Part shown: one piece after another, positions 27,196-36,156 of the stretch
Position numbering within the stretch: position 1 is the first letter of the stretch
Layout: every line of letters starts with the position of its first letter
Origin: Microbacterium sp. LWH11-1.2
GTDB taxonomy: Bacteria > Actinomycetota > Actinomycetes > Actinomycetales > Microbacteriaceae
Direction of reading: 5' to 3'
Assembly: GCF_038397745.1 (NCBI RefSeq)
Contig: NZ_CP151636.1
Span: 2,356,001 to 2,420,000, forward strand
Length of the DNA: 64,000 nt
Translations under genes and position numbers: made by a program
The notes under the pieces: model-generated
The model's input: only the letters and a program-made list of their open reading frames with translations
Databases searched by the model: none
Told to the model about the DNA's origin: nothing

Positions 27196-28287
27196 ATGCC
27201 CCTCCCCACCCGTGCCGCCCTCGATGTCGTGCCCGCGTACCGTCAGGGGCGCTCGGCTCCGGCCGGGGCGTCGAAGCTCTCGTCGAACGAGTCGCCGCAC
27301 TCGCCGCTGCCATCGGTCGTCGATGCCGTTCGCGAGCGCCTCGATGCGATCAATCGCTACCCCGACATGAGCGCCGCCGTCCTGCGCGACGACCTGGCCG
27401 CCCGGTACGAGGTGGATCCGGCCCTGGTCACCGTCGGAGCCGGCTCCGTCGAGATCGCCGCGCAGCTCATCCACGCCGTCGCCGGCGAAGGAGACGAGGT
27501 CATGTTCGCATGGCGGTCGTTCGAGGCGTACCCCTCGCTGGTGCGGATCGCGGGCGCCACTCCGATCGCCGTGCCGCTGAACGCCGAGCACGCGCACGAC
27601 CTCGACGCGATGCTCGCGGCGATCACCCCGCGCACCCGTCTCATCTTCGTCTGCAACCCCAACAACCCGACCGGCACCGTCGTCGGCGTCGACGCCCTGG
27701 AGCGCTTCGTCGCAGCCGTGCCGCACGACGTGCTCGTCGTCATCGACGAGGCGTACGTCCACTTCGACAGGACGGCGAGCTACGGCGCCGGCATCCGGCT
27801 GTTCCGCCGCTACCCGCACGTGGCGGTGCTGCACACGTTCTCGAAGGCGTACGGCCTCGCGGGGCTCCGCATCGGCTACGCCATCGCCCCGGCCGAGATC
27901 GCCGAGAGCCAGCGCAAGGTCGCCGTGCCGTTCGGGGTCACCGACCTCGCCCAGACCGCCGCACGCGCCTCGCTGGCGGCCGAGGACGAGCTCGCGGGAC
28001 GCGTCGACGAGGTCGTCGCGCAGCGCGATCGGATGCTCGCGATCCTCACCGAGGCCGGCTGGCCGGCCGTCGCCTCGCAGGCCAACTTCGTGTGGGTGCC
28101 CGCGGGGGAGCGCACCGCGCAGCTCGAGGCGCAGCTCCACGACGGCGGGGTGATCGCCCGGGCGTTCCCCGGGGAGGGCATCCGCATCTCGTCCGGCAGC
28201 GCCGTGGACATCGACCGCGTGGAGGCCGCGCTCTCCGCGGCCGACGCGGGATCAGACCTGACCGATCGCAAGGAGGCGACCGTATGA
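27196..28287 (+). CDS. Histidinol-phosphate/aromatic aminotransferase family
   Basis: 363-aa PLP-dependent class I/II aminotransferase of the HisC/Pat group. Motifs are KLSSNESPHSPLP (the LxxNE start), NPNNPTG, VVIDEAYVHF, and the PLP Lys217 in TFSKAYGLAGLRIGYA. It sits in an operon with an amino-acid permease and an Lrp-type regulator, not with his genes. This favours a catabolic or aromatic amino-acid aminotransferase (Pat) over biosynthetic HisC. The stop overlaps the permease start (ATGA). Confidence 0.85.
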   Translation: MPLPTRAALDVVPAYRQGRSAPAGASKLSSNESPHSPLPSVVDAVRERLDAINRYPDMSAAVLRDDLAARYEVDPALVTVGAGSVEIAAQLIHAVAGEGDEVMFAWRSFEAYPSLVRIAGATPIAVPLNAEHAHDLDAMLAAITPRTRLIFVCNPNNPTGTVVGVDALERFVAAVPHDVLVVIDEAYVHFDRTASYGAGIRLFRRYPHVAVLHTFSKAYGLAGLRIGYAIAPAEIAESQRKVAVPFGVTDLAQTAARASLAAEDELAGRVDEVVAQRDRMLAILTEAGWPAVASQANFVWVPAGERTAQLEAQLHDGGVIARAFPGEGIRISSGSAVDIDRVEAALSAADAGSDLTDRKEATV

Positions 28288-29702
28288 CCGTTGACCGTGA
28301 GACCCGTGACCCCCTGACCGAGCCGCCGGTCACGACGACGACCACCAAGGGCCTGCATCCGGGGCTCACGCGGCGCCAGATCTCGATGATGGGACTCGGC
28401 GGAGCGATCGGCGCCGGCCTGTTCGTCGGATCGGGTCAGGCGATCGGTCTCGCGGGGCCCGCGGTGCTGATCTCGTACCTCGTCGCCGGCGGCATCGTCG
28501 TGCTCGTGATGGCCATGCTCGCCGAGATGGTGGCCGCGCGTCCGAGCTCGGGAGCCTTCAGCTCCTACGCGCAGAAGGCGATGGGCCGCAGCGCCGGGAG
28601 CGCAGTGGGCTGGCTGTACTGGATCCAGCTGGTGGTCGTGATCGCGGCCGAGGCGACCGGTGCCGCGGGGATCGTCGCGAACTGGATCCCCGGCATCCCG
28701 GCCTGGGTCTGGGTCCTCGTGTTCGTCGTGGCGCTCACCGCCGTCAATCTGTTCGGCGTCCGCAACTACGGACGCTTCGAGTTCTGGTTCGCGGCGATCA
28801 AGGTCGTGGCCATCATCGCCTTCCTCGTCGTCGGGGCGTGCGCGATCGTCGGCCTCATCCCGGGTGTCCCCGCGACCGGCATCGCCAACCTCGTGGACAA
28901 CGGCGGCTTCGCCCCGAACGGGCTGACCGGGATCGCCGCCGCGCTGCTCATCGTCGTCTTCGCCTTCGGCGGCACCGAGGTCGTCGCCATCGCCGCGGCC
29001 GAGTCGGACGATCCTTCGCGCAACATCCGGCGGATCGTGCGGGAGGTGCTCGTGCGCATCCTCGTCTTCTACGTCGGCTCGATCTTCGTGATCGTCGCGG
29101 TCCTGCCCTGGAACGACCCGGCGGTGACCGAGGGGCCCTTCTCGGCCGTTCTCGCGACGCTGAACGTGCCGGGCGTCGGCCTCGTGATGGACCTCATCGT
29201 CGTGATCGCGCTCCTCTCCGCCATGAACGCGAACATCTACGGGGCGTCCCGCATGGCGTATTCGCTGGGAGAGCGCGGGCTCGCACCGCTGGCCGCGACC
29301 CGCACCAGCCTCAAGGGCGTTCCCTTCGTGGCGGTCCTGGCATCCGTCGCCTTCGGCTTCGTGACGGTCGGACTCAACTGGGCGTTCCCCGACGTCGTCC
29401 TCCCCGCTCTGCTCAACGTGGTCGGCTCGACCCTCCTCGTCATCTGGACGGCGACGGCCGTCGCGCAGATCATCCTGCGGCGGCGTGCCGACGCCGCGGG
29501 GGAGACGATGCCGATGCGCATGTGGGGCTTCCCGTGGCTCTCCGTGCTCTGCCTGCTGCTGCTGGCCGCTGTCATCGTGCTCGCGATGTTCGACCCGGGG
29601 GCTCGCGTGCAGCTGCTGCTCACCCTCGGGCTCACCGGCGTGCTCCTGCTGGTGGCTCGCGCGACCCGGAGCGTCGCGCGCCCCGGCGTCAGGAAGGACT
29701 AG
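28284..29702 (+). CDS. APC-family amino acid permease
   Basis: 472-aa secondary transporter of the amino acid-polyamine-organocation family (AnsP/GabP/AroP-like) with about 12 membrane helices. The N-terminal cytoplasmic segment ends in LTRRQISMMGLGGAIGAGLF, whose GGxIGxGLF helix-1 motif is diagnostic. The loop SDDPSRNIRRIVREV and the NANIYGASRM segment in helix 8 also fit. AAGGAGG precedes the ATG, which overlaps the aminotransferase stop. It likely brings in the amino acid that the aminotransferase uses; specificity is not readable. Confidence 0.92.
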   Translation: MTVDRETRDPLTEPPVTTTTTKGLHPGLTRRQISMMGLGGAIGAGLFVGSGQAIGLAGPAVLISYLVAGGIVVLVMAMLAEMVAARPSSGAFSSYAQKAMGRSAGSAVGWLYWIQLVVVIAAEATGAAGIVANWIPGIPAWVWVLVFVVALTAVNLFGVRNYGRFEFWFAAIKVVAIIAFLVVGACAIVGLIPGVPATGIANLVDNGGFAPNGLTGIAAALLIVVFAFGGTEVVAIAAAESDDPSRNIRRIVREVLVRILVFYVGSIFVIVAVLPWNDPAVTEGPFSAVLATLNVPGVGLVMDLIVVIALLSAMNANIYGASRMAYSLGERGLAPLAATRTSLKGVPFVAVLASVAFGFVTVGLNWAFPDVVLPALLNVVGSTLLVIWTATAVAQIILRRRADAAGETMPMRMWGFPWLSVLCLLLLAAVIVLAMFDPGARVQLLLTLGLTGVLLLVARATRSVARPGVRKD

Positions 29703-29705
29703 CCG

Positions 29706-30188
29706 ATGCGCATCGATCGCCTCGATGCCGCGCTCATCCGGATGCTCACCGAGTCGCCGCAGCTGCCGATCCTCGAGTGCGCACGGCGACTCGGGATCGC
29801 CCGGGGCACCGCGACCAGTCGCCTCGCGCGGCTGCACGAGGGCGGCGTGATCGAGGCGATCGTGCCCCGCATCGACCCGAGCGGCTTCGGCTACGGGGTG
29901 GTGGCCTTCTGCCTCGTCGAGATCGATCAGAAGGTCGGGCACGACGACGTCGCGGCGGCACTGGCCGACGCGGTGCCGGAGATCGTCGACATGCACACGG
30001 TCACCGGGGCGAGCGACATGCAGCTGCGTCTGGTCGCGCGGGATGCGACGCAGCTGCAGGAGGTGCTCGACCGGGTCGCCCTGGTGCCCGGCGTCGCGCG
30101 GACGGCATCGTCGATCGCGATGCGCACGCACCTGTCCGGGCGCGTGCTGCCGTTGGTGGAGCACGTCGCGACGGATGAGCCGGCATAG
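29706..30188 (+). CDS. Lrp/AsnC family transcriptional regulator
   Basis: 160-aa regulator with an N-terminal winged helix (LPILECARRLGIARGTATSR, recognition helix near residue 30) and a C-terminal RAM (AsnC_trans_reg) ligand-binding domain containing MHTVTGASDMQLRLVARD. It starts 3 bases after the permease stop and ends the operon, 14 bases from the convergent pmt gene. It probably controls the aminotransferase-permease operon in response to the transported amino acid. No clear operator was recognised upstream of 27196. Confidence 0.9.
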   Translation: MRIDRLDAALIRMLTESPQLPILECARRLGIARGTATSRLARLHEGGVIEAIVPRIDPSGFGYGVVAFCLVEIDQKVGHDDVAAALADAVPEIVDMHTVTGASDMQLRLVARDATQLQEVLDRVALVPGVARTASSIAMRTHLSGRVLPLVEHVATDEPA

Positions 30189-30202
30189 CCGAGCCGCCGG
30201 GG

Positions 30203-31756
30203 TCAGACCCAGCCGGGCAGCCAGTTGTGCAGCAGCCAGAAGTCGTACGGCACGCTCATGCCGGTCCAGACCGGGTAGAAGAACGCCGAGACCAGCACGA
30301 TGAACGCGAGGCAGATCAGGACCGTCCGCTCGCCGGACTGGCGCCGGTGCAGCGGATCCTGCCGTCGTCCGGCGATGGTCCGCAGCGTGAGCGCCAGCGC
30401 GATCACGAGGAACGGCATCATCACGACCGTGTAGAACTGGAAGATCGTGCGCTCGGGGAACATCAGCCACGGCAGGTAGGTCGCCGCGAGGCCGACGAGA
30501 GGCAGCCCGACCTCGGCGCCGACCGGTCGGCGCGTGATCCAGCCGCGCACCAGTCGATAGACGAGGTAGACGGACGCCGCGACCCCGCCGTACCAGATGA
30601 GCGGGTTGGGGATCGACGAGATCACGGCGATGCAGTGGTCCACCCCGCACGGCCCCGGATCCGACCCGACCCACACCGCCGTCGGCCGCAGCAGGAAGGG
30701 CCACTCCCAGGCGGGGCTAGCGTACGGGTGCCCCTTGGTCAGCCCGACGTGGAAGCCGAGGATCGTCTGGTGGTAGTTCCAGAGCGCGAGCAGGGGATTC
30801 GCGTCGCTCTCCCTGTCGTAGCCGCCGGCCGTCACGAGCCATCCGGTCCAGCTGACGAGGTACACCGCGAATGCGGGGAGCACCACCAGGACGAACGACA
30901 CGGGGCCCTGGCGGAAGGCGGCGGACGTCGGCCAGAGCACCACGCCGGCACGTCGGCGCGCCAGCGCATCCGTCACGACGACGTACAGACCGAAGGCCGC
31001 CAGTGCGTAGAGTCCCGACCATTTCACCGCGGATGCCGCGCCCAGCGCGGCTCCGGCGGCGACGAGCCAGGGGCGGCGCCACAGCACCGGTCCCCAGAAC
31101 GGGGCCGGCGCGTCGGAGTCCCGTCGTTCGAGCAGCGGGATCGTCCGCTGTCGATCGATGAGCAAGAACAGCGCCCCGAGCAGGAGGAAGAACGTGAGGA
31201 TGCCGTCGAGGAGCGCGATGCGGCTGAGGACGATGCTCAGCCCGTCGATCGCGAGCAGGGTCCCCGCGGCCGTGGCGACCACCACGGAGCCCGAGAGTCG
31301 ACGGGCGATGAGGTAGACGAGGAGGACCGAGGCGGTGCCGAGCAGTGCGGTCGCGAGTCGCCAGCCCGCGCTGTTGTCCGGTCCGCCCAGCGCCATCCCG
31401 AGGGCGATCAGCCACTTGCCCAGCGGCGGATGCACGACGAAGGCGCCCTTGTCGGAGAGCGGCAGCTCCTGCAGCGTGATGAAGGCCTCGTTCGCGTTCT
31501 CGCCCCAGACGCCCTCGTAGCCGAGGGTCCACAGGGACCAGGCGTCCTTGACGTAGTAGGTCTCGTCGAATGCGAGCTGATGCGGGTGGCCGAGGTTCAC
31601 CAGGCGCAGCACGGCCGCCACCGCAGTGACGAGCAGCGGGGCGAGCCAGCGGACGGCCCGTCCCCAGTCCGGGCTCTGCAGCACGCGATCGCGCAGCTGT
31701 CCGTAACGCGTCAGCCGGTCCTCGGGAGCAGGCAGCAGAGGCACGGGCGCGGTCAC
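30203..31756 (-). CDS. pmt: Protein O-mannosyltransferase (dolichyl-phosphate-mannose type)
   Basis: 517-aa polytopic membrane protein of the PMT/GT39 family, orthologous in position to actinobacterial Pmt (Rv1002c). It moves mannose from polyprenyl-phosphomannose to secreted proteins on the outer face of the membrane. Asp64-Glu65 in LAFDETYYVKDAW is the catalytic first-loop motif. HPPLGKWLI and about eleven hydrophobic segments follow, with a C-terminal PMT_4TMC region. The GTG start has a minus-strand TAGGCT box 6 bases upstream. The divergent neighbour rsmI starts 36 bases away, and the same pair is adjacent in mycobacteria. Confidence 0.92.
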   Translation of the reverse strand: MTAPVPLLPAPEDRLTRYGQLRDRVLQSPDWGRAVRWLAPLLVTAVAAVLRLVNLGHPHQLAFDETYYVKDAWSLWTLGYEGVWGENANEAFITLQELPLSDKGAFVVHPPLGKWLIALGMALGGPDNSAGWRLATALLGTASVLLVYLIARRLSGSVVVATAAGTLLAIDGLSIVLSRIALLDGILTFFLLLGALFLLIDRQRTIPLLERRDSDAPAPFWGPVLWRRPWLVAAGAALGAASAVKWSGLYALAAFGLYVVVTDALARRRAGVVLWPTSAAFRQGPVSFVLVVLPAFAVYLVSWTGWLVTAGGYDRESDANPLLALWNYHQTILGFHVGLTKGHPYASPAWEWPFLLRPTAVWVGSDPGPCGVDHCIAVISSIPNPLIWYGGVAASVYLVYRLVRGWITRRPVGAEVGLPLVGLAATYLPWLMFPERTIFQFYTVVMMPFLVIALALTLRTIAGRRQDPLHRRQSGERTVLICLAFIVLVSAFFYPVWTGMSVPYDFWLLHNWLPGWV

Positions 31757-31762
31757 CGGTCC

Positions 31763-31768
31763 AGCCTA
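31763..31768 (-). promoter_or_regulatory. -10 box, leaderless promoter of pmt
   Basis: Minus-strand TAGGCT ends 6 bases before the GTG at 31756. It is back to back with the rsmI promoter. Confidence 0.55.
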
Positions 31769-31779
31769 GACAACGCGCC

Positions 31780-31785
31780 TATGCT
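31780..31785 (+). promoter_or_regulatory. -10 box, leaderless promoter of rsmI
   Basis: TATGCT ends 6 bases before the GTG at 31792. The two divergent start codons are only 35 bases apart. Confidence 0.6.
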
Positions 31786-31791
31786 GAGCGG

Positions 31792-32613
31792 GTGATCATC
31801 CTCGCTGCCACGCCGATCGGAAACCTCGGCGACGTGTCCCGTCGCCTGGTGGAGGTGCTCGAGAACGCGGAGACGATCGTGGCCGAGGACACGCGCACCA
31901 CCCAGAAGCTGCTGAAGGCGTTGCAGATCGACAACCGGCCGCGGCTGATCGCGCTGCACGACCACAACGAGAAGCAGAAGGCGGCGGAGATCACCGCGCT
32001 CGCCGCGGAGTCCGATGTCGTCGTGATGAGCGACGCCGGCATGCCGACGGTCAGCGATCCCGGCTACGGGCTGGTGGCCGAGGCCGTCGCGCAGGGGGTC
32101 ACGGTGACCGCGATCCCCGGGCCGAGCGCCGTGCTGATGGCCCTCGCGATCTCTGGTCTTCCCACAGACCGCTTCACCTTCGAGGGATTCCTCCCGCGCA
32201 AGCCGGGGGAGCGGCGCTCCGTGCTGCGCGCGCTCGCCGCAGAGGCGCGCACCATGGTGTTCTTCGAGTCGCCGGCCCGCCTCGCGAGTGCGCTCGCCGA
32301 CATGGGCGCAGCATTCGGCGATGAGCGGCGCATCGCCGTGTGCCGCGAGCTCACGAAGTTCTACGAGGAGGTGCGCCGGGGCACGGCATCCGAGCTCGTC
32401 GCGTGGGCGCAGGAGGGCGTGAAGGGCGAGATCGTCGTGGTCGTCGAGGGCGCGTCGCGCCGAGACGCCTCGCCGGAGGACGCCCTCGCCCAGGTGCAGA
32501 AGCTCGTGGCCGACGGCATCCGTCTCAAGGACGCCGCCTCCGAGGTCGCCGCGCTCACCGGACTCTCGTCCCGCGATCTGTACCAGGCCGCTCTGGCGGC
32601 CCGCACGCGATGA
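31792..32613 (+). CDS. rsmI: 16S rRNA (cytidine1402-2'-O)-methyltransferase
   Basis: 273-aa SAM-dependent tetrapyrrole-methylase-fold enzyme that 2'-O-methylates C1402 of 16S rRNA in the decoding centre. Motifs: TPIGNLGD (residues 7-14), VAEDTRTTQKLLK, SDAGMPTVSDPG and IPGPSAVLMALA, followed by FEGFLPRK. Length matches the family. The GTG start is set by the -10 box. It is divergent from pmt as in other actinobacteria, and it overlaps the following methyltransferase gene (ATGA). Confidence 0.95.
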   Translation: MIILAATPIGNLGDVSRRLVEVLENAETIVAEDTRTTQKLLKALQIDNRPRLIALHDHNEKQKAAEITALAAESDVVVMSDAGMPTVSDPGYGLVAEAVAQGVTVTAIPGPSAVLMALAISGLPTDRFTFEGFLPRKPGERRSVLRALAAEARTMVFFESPARLASALADMGAAFGDERRIAVCRELTKFYEEVRRGTASELVAWAQEGVKGEIVVVVEGASRRDASPEDALAQVQKLVADGIRLKDAASEVAALTGLSSRDLYQAALAARTR

Positions 32614-33251
32614 GTTCGCCCGCGGATGCGGCGATCGCAGCCGCCTATGACGTGCGGGCCGAGGAGTATCTGAGGCTGGGTGGCGCCGTCGATCAGATGG
32701 ATCCGCGCGATCGTGACGCGATCGCGCGGTGGCGGGACGCGACTCCGGGCCGTCTGCTCGACGCCGGTTGCGGGCCGGGGCACTGGACCGCCTTCCTGGG
32801 CGACGGCGGCAGCGACCGTCGCGAGGTCTCGGGCCTCGACATCTCCGCCGAGTTCATCGCGTCCGCTCGCTCGCGCTTTCCCGACCTCTGCTTCGATCGG
32901 GCGTCGTTCCGTGCGCTCCCGTTCTCCGACGGCTCCGTCGGCGGCATCCTCGCCTGGTACTCGCTGATCCACCTCCCGCCCGCCGACGTGCCGGACGTGC
33001 TCGGAGAGTTCGCCCGCGTGCTCGCGCCGGGCGGCAGTCTGCTCCTCGGTTTCTTCGCCGGAGAGCCGCGCCGGCCCTTCGCGCATGCCGTCGCCACGGC
33101 GTACTTCTGGTCGGCGGATGCTCTCGACGCCCTGCTGGCGGATGCCGGGTTCGAGGTGGCCTTCGCCGAGCAGCGTGAGCGCGAACCCGGAGAGATGAGC
33201 GTGCGCCCCCACGGAGCCCTGATCGCCCGCCGGGTACCCTGGGCAGGATGA
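32610..33251 (+). CDS. Class I SAM-dependent methyltransferase
   Basis: 213-aa Methyltransf_11-type enzyme. Motif I is LLDAGCGPGHWT (about residues 49-60), motif II GLDISAEFI, and the post-II region ILAWYSLIHLPPADV. The rest follows the usual fold, ending with LIARRVPW. The ATG overlaps the rsmI stop, so the two are co-translated. Substrate is unknown; it may act on a small molecule or on RNA, and nothing in the sequence decides this. Its last codons contain a TACCCT box that may serve the next gene. Confidence 0.87.
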   Translation: MSSPADAAIAAAYDVRAEEYLRLGGAVDQMDPRDRDAIARWRDATPGRLLDAGCGPGHWTAFLGDGGSDRREVSGLDISAEFIASARSRFPDLCFDRASFRALPFSDGSVGGILAWYSLIHLPPADVPDVLGEFARVLAPGGSLLLGFFAGEPRRPFAHAVATAYFWSADALDALLADAGFEVAFAEQREREPGEMSVRPHGALIARRVPWAG

Positions 33252-33270
33252 CGGCGACGGAGGGGCGATC

Positions 33271-34377
33271 GTGACCAAGGCGGCGACGGTGTACGACGTC
33301 GCGGACCGTGCGGGCGTCTCGATCGCCACGGTCTCGCGGGTGCTGCGCTCACCGGATGCGGTGCGACCGGTCACACGCGAGCGGGTGCTCGATGCCGTGT
33401 CCGCGCTGGGATACGTGCCCAGCGGCAGCGCGCGCGGCCTCGCCGAGCGGCGCACGGGGGTGCTCGGCCTCTACTTCCCGGGGTTCGACGCCGCCGAAGA
33501 AGCGCCCGCGTTCGACGTGCTCTCGAACATCGAGGGGGCGACGCCGCCGTTCACGATCGTCCAGGACGAGACGGATGCCGAGGGCGAGCATCCCTCGATG
33601 CTCTTCCTCGACGAGGTGCTCCGCGGCGCCGAGCTGGAGGCGTGGAAACAGGGGTTCGTGCTGATGGTCGGCGTCGGACGCGACGACCCCGACCGGTCGA
33701 CCGTGCGGGACATGGCCGGCCGCGTCGACGGCCTCGTGGTGCTGGCGCGCAGTGTCCCGGATGACGTGCTCGCGCGGCTGGCCCGTCGCATCCCGGTCGT
33801 GGTGCTCTCGGGACCGTCCCGCGGCGACAGCTACGATCACGTGACCGTGAGCAACGCCGAGGCGATGGCGGAACTGACCCGCCAGGTGCTCGCGCAGACC
33901 GGCGACACGCCGCCGGTGTTCCTGGCCGGACCCGAGGATTCCCCGGACGGCGCCGAGCGCTGGGAGGGGTTCTCCCGCGCCATCGCCGAGGCCGGGCTCC
34001 GCATCGACGATGTGGTCGTGCTGCGCGGCGACTTCACGCGCGCCTCGGGCCGTCGTGCGGCGGAGCGGCTGATCGCGCACGGCCTGCCGACCGCGTTGAT
34101 GGCGGCCAACGATCAGATGGCGCTCGGCGCGCTGGACGCCTTCGGCTCGGCCGGCATCGAGGTGCCGGAAGACCTGATCGTGACGGGTTTCGACGGCATC
34201 GAGGCGGCAGCGCTGTCGCGTCCGCGCCTGACGACGGTCCGCCAGCCGATGATCGAGCTCGGGCGAGCGGCGGTGCAGGTGCTCGCCCGACGACTGGTGC
34301 GCCCCGATGCGGACCCGGTCGCGGTGCGCCTGCCCCTCGAGATCGTCGTGCGGGAGAGCTCGCTGCGCGCGTCCTGA
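33271..34377 (+). CDS. LacI family transcriptional regulator of the beta-glucoside operon
   Basis: 368-aa LacI/GalR repressor. The N-terminal HTH (VYDVADRAGVSIATVSRVLR, hinge helix about residues 50-58) precedes a periplasmic-binding-like effector domain with RSVPDDVLARLARRIPVVV and ALMAANDQMALGALDAF. The GTG start follows ACGGAGGGG. It lies 84 bases upstream of the importer/GH1 operon. The LacI-type palindrome at 34440-34453 overlaps that operon's -10 box and is its likely target. The expected inducer is a beta-glucoside such as cellobiose. The insert EDAGE-EAPAFDVLSNIEGATPP in the effector domain makes it slightly longer than typical (about 340 aa). Confidence 0.9.
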   Translation: MTKAATVYDVADRAGVSIATVSRVLRSPDAVRPVTRERVLDAVSALGYVPSGSARGLAERRTGVLGLYFPGFDAAEEAPAFDVLSNIEGATPPFTIVQDETDAEGEHPSMLFLDEVLRGAELEAWKQGFVLMVGVGRDDPDRSTVRDMAGRVDGLVVLARSVPDDVLARLARRIPVVVLSGPSRGDSYDHVTVSNAEAMAELTRQVLAQTGDTPPVFLAGPEDSPDGAERWEGFSRAIAEAGLRIDDVVVLRGDFTRASGRRAAERLIAHGLPTALMAANDQMALGALDAFGSAGIEVPEDLIVTGFDGIEAAALSRPRLTTVRQPMIELGRAAVQVLARRLVRPDADPVAVRLPLEIVVRESSLRAS

Positions 34378-34425
34378 CCACGCATCGCAGGGCCGGACAC
34401 ACGGTCCGCGATCGATGTCAAGGGG

Positions 34426-34455
34426 TTGCCGTCGCAAAATGTATGCGCTTACAAT
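34426..34455 (+). promoter_or_regulatory. Leaderless promoter of the beta-glucoside operon
   Basis: -35 TTGCCG (34426-34431), an 18-base spacer and -10 TACAAT (34450-34455) predict transcription from the ATG at 34462. It is the best -10 match in the window. Confidence 0.7.
34440..34453 (+). promoter_or_regulatory. LacI-type operator TGTATGCGCTTACA
   Basis: A 14-bp palindrome with the central CG typical of LacI-family operators and one mismatch between its arms (TGTATGC versus TGTAAGC). It overlaps the -10 box, so binding would exclude RNA polymerase. The regulator gene lies directly upstream. Confidence 0.75.
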
Positions 34456-34461
34456 CGACCC

Positions 34462-36156
34462 ATGGTGACAAAGTTGTCGAAGACGGACAGAGTGTCGGGC
34501 ACGCACATGTTCCGACGCTGGCGGAGAGCGGCTGTCGTCGCGCTCGCCGGCGCAGCGGTCGTGCTGAGCGGATGCAGCATCCAGATCACGTCGCAGCCCG
34601 ATCCCTCGATCGGTGCGGACACGATGCTGATCAACGCCGACAAGGGCAATCCGTTCTTCACCCAGAACTTCAATCCCTACCTCACCAACACGCGCACCGC
34701 CTCGCGGTGGATCTACGAGCCGCTGATCCTGATGAACAACCTCGACGGCTCGCTGAACCCCTGGCTCGCGACCGAATGGGAGCAGCCAGATGCCCGCACC
34801 ATCGTGATGACGCTCCGCGATGACGTGACCTGGAGCGACGGCGAGAAGTTCACCGCCGACGACGTCGCCTTCACCTTCCAGATGCTCAAGGACAATCCCT
34901 CGCTCGACATCAAGGGGGCCTGGCAGCACCTCGAAACCGTCGAGACCGACGGCGACACCGTCACCCTCCACCTGCAGGGCGACGACGCCCCGGCGCTGAC
35001 GATCCTCGGCCAGACCATGATCGTCCCGGAGCACCTCTGGGAGGACGTCAAGGATCCCGGCACGTACCGCAACGAGGACCCGGTGGGCACCGGGCCGTTC
35101 GTGCTCGGCAACTACAACGACCAGCAGTACTCGGTGGACAAGAACCCCGACTACTGGCAGGCCGACAAGATCGACATCGAGCACATCATCCTGCCCGCGA
35201 CGAACTCGCAGCTCGACACCGTCAGCCGCGGCTACGACTGGTCGTACTCGTTCATCTCCGATGTCGAGGGCACGTGGGGCGCGGCGAGTCCGGACAACAC
35301 CTGGTGGTTCCCGCCGGGCGGCGTGATCGCGCTCCTGCCGAACCTCGAGGTCGCCCCGTTCGACGACGTGAACGTGCGTCGCGGCATCGCCCTCTCCCTC
35401 GATCGTGAGGAGATCGCCGAGACGGCATCCGAGGGCTACATGGAACCCGCGGGGCAGACCGGACTCATCCTGCCGAACCAGGAGGAGTACCTCGATCCCG
35501 AGATCCCCGACCAGGGGATGCTCACGCAGGACGCGGATGCCGCGCTCGCAGCCTTCGCCGAGGCGGGGTACACGCTCGAGGGCGATCGCCTGGTCGGCGA
35601 GGACGGCGAGCAGCTCGAGTTCGCGATCACCACCGCGAACGGCTACTCCGACTGGACCAGGGCCGCGCAGACCGTGCAGCGCCAGCTCGCCGAGGTCGGC
35701 GTGAAGGTCAGTCTCAAGCTCCCGCAGCCGGCCGGCTACCAGAGCGCGATCAGCAACGGCGACTTCGAGATGGCGATCGGCGGCATGGGCGGCGGAGACG
35801 TCTACCAGGCCTACAACAACCTGCTCTCCAGCGAGTTCTACGTGCCGTCCGGCGAGGCCACCGCGAACAACTTCGAGCGATTCCGCTCGGAGGAGGCCGA
35901 CGCGCTGCTCGCGGAGTACCGCGGCACCGTCGACACCGCCCGACAGGCGGAGATCGTGTACGAGCTGCAGGGCATCGTCTACGACCAGATGCCGGTCATC
36001 GGCCTCTACTACGGCGGCATCTGGGGGCTGTTCAGCGACGCCAAGTTCACGGGCTGGCCCACCGCGGAGGACCCGTACATGATCCCGCAGAACTACGACA
36101 ACGCGCCGCTGATGATCTTCACGCGGCTCGAGCGAGTCAAGGAGGAGGGCCAGTGA
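34462..36156 (+). CDS. Oligosaccharide/peptide-type ABC substrate-binding lipoprotein
   Basis: 564-aa SBP_bac_5 lipoprotein. The lipobox is LSGC with Cys38. I place the start at the ATG at 34462 because the promoter begins transcription there; a second ATG at 34507 (residue 16) gives a more standard signal peptide but has no ribosome binding site. Motifs include DDVTWSDGEKFTADDVAFTF and DPVGTGPFVLGNY. Opp-type binding proteins linked to GH1 enzymes and LacI repressors bind beta-glucan oligosaccharides such as cellobiose in Thermotoga. That is the inferred ligand here. The stop overlaps the permease start (GTGA). Confidence 0.87.
   Translation: MVTKLSKTDRVSGTHMFRRWRRAAVVALAGAAVVLSGCSIQITSQPDPSIGADTMLINADKGNPFFTQNFNPYLTNTRTASRWIYEPLILMNNLDGSLNPWLATEWEQPDARTIVMTLRDDVTWSDGEKFTADDVAFTFQMLKDNPSLDIKGAWQHLETVETDGDTVTLHLQGDDAPALTILGQTMIVPEHLWEDVKDPGTYRNEDPVGTGPFVLGNYNDQQYSVDKNPDYWQADKIDIEHIILPATNSQLDTVSRGYDWSYSFISDVEGTWGAASPDNTWWFPPGGVIALLPNLEVAPFDDVNVRRGIALSLDREEIAETASEGYMEPAGQTGLILPNQEEYLDPEIPDQGMLTQDADAALAAFAEAGYTLEGDRLVGEDGEQLEFAITTANGYSDWTRAAQTVQRQLAEVGVKVSLKLPQPAGYQSAISNGDFEMAIGGMGGGDVYQAYNNLLSSEFYVPSGEATANNFERFRSEEADALLAEYRGTVDTARQAEIVYELQGIVYDQMPVIGLYYGGIWGLFSDAKFTGWPTAEDPYMIPQNYDNAPLMIFTRLERVKEEGQ

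Noticed and set aside
27196-28287. Calling the aminotransferase hisC of histidine biosynthesis
   Set aside because: No his genes are adjacent; the operon contains an amino-acid permease and an Lrp regulator, which suits an aromatic or catabolic aminotransferase.
27876-30704. 942-codon minus-strand frame opposite the aminotransferase/permease/Lrp operon
   Set aside because: It crosses three well-supported genes on the other strand and has a His/Arg/Asp-rich composition only.
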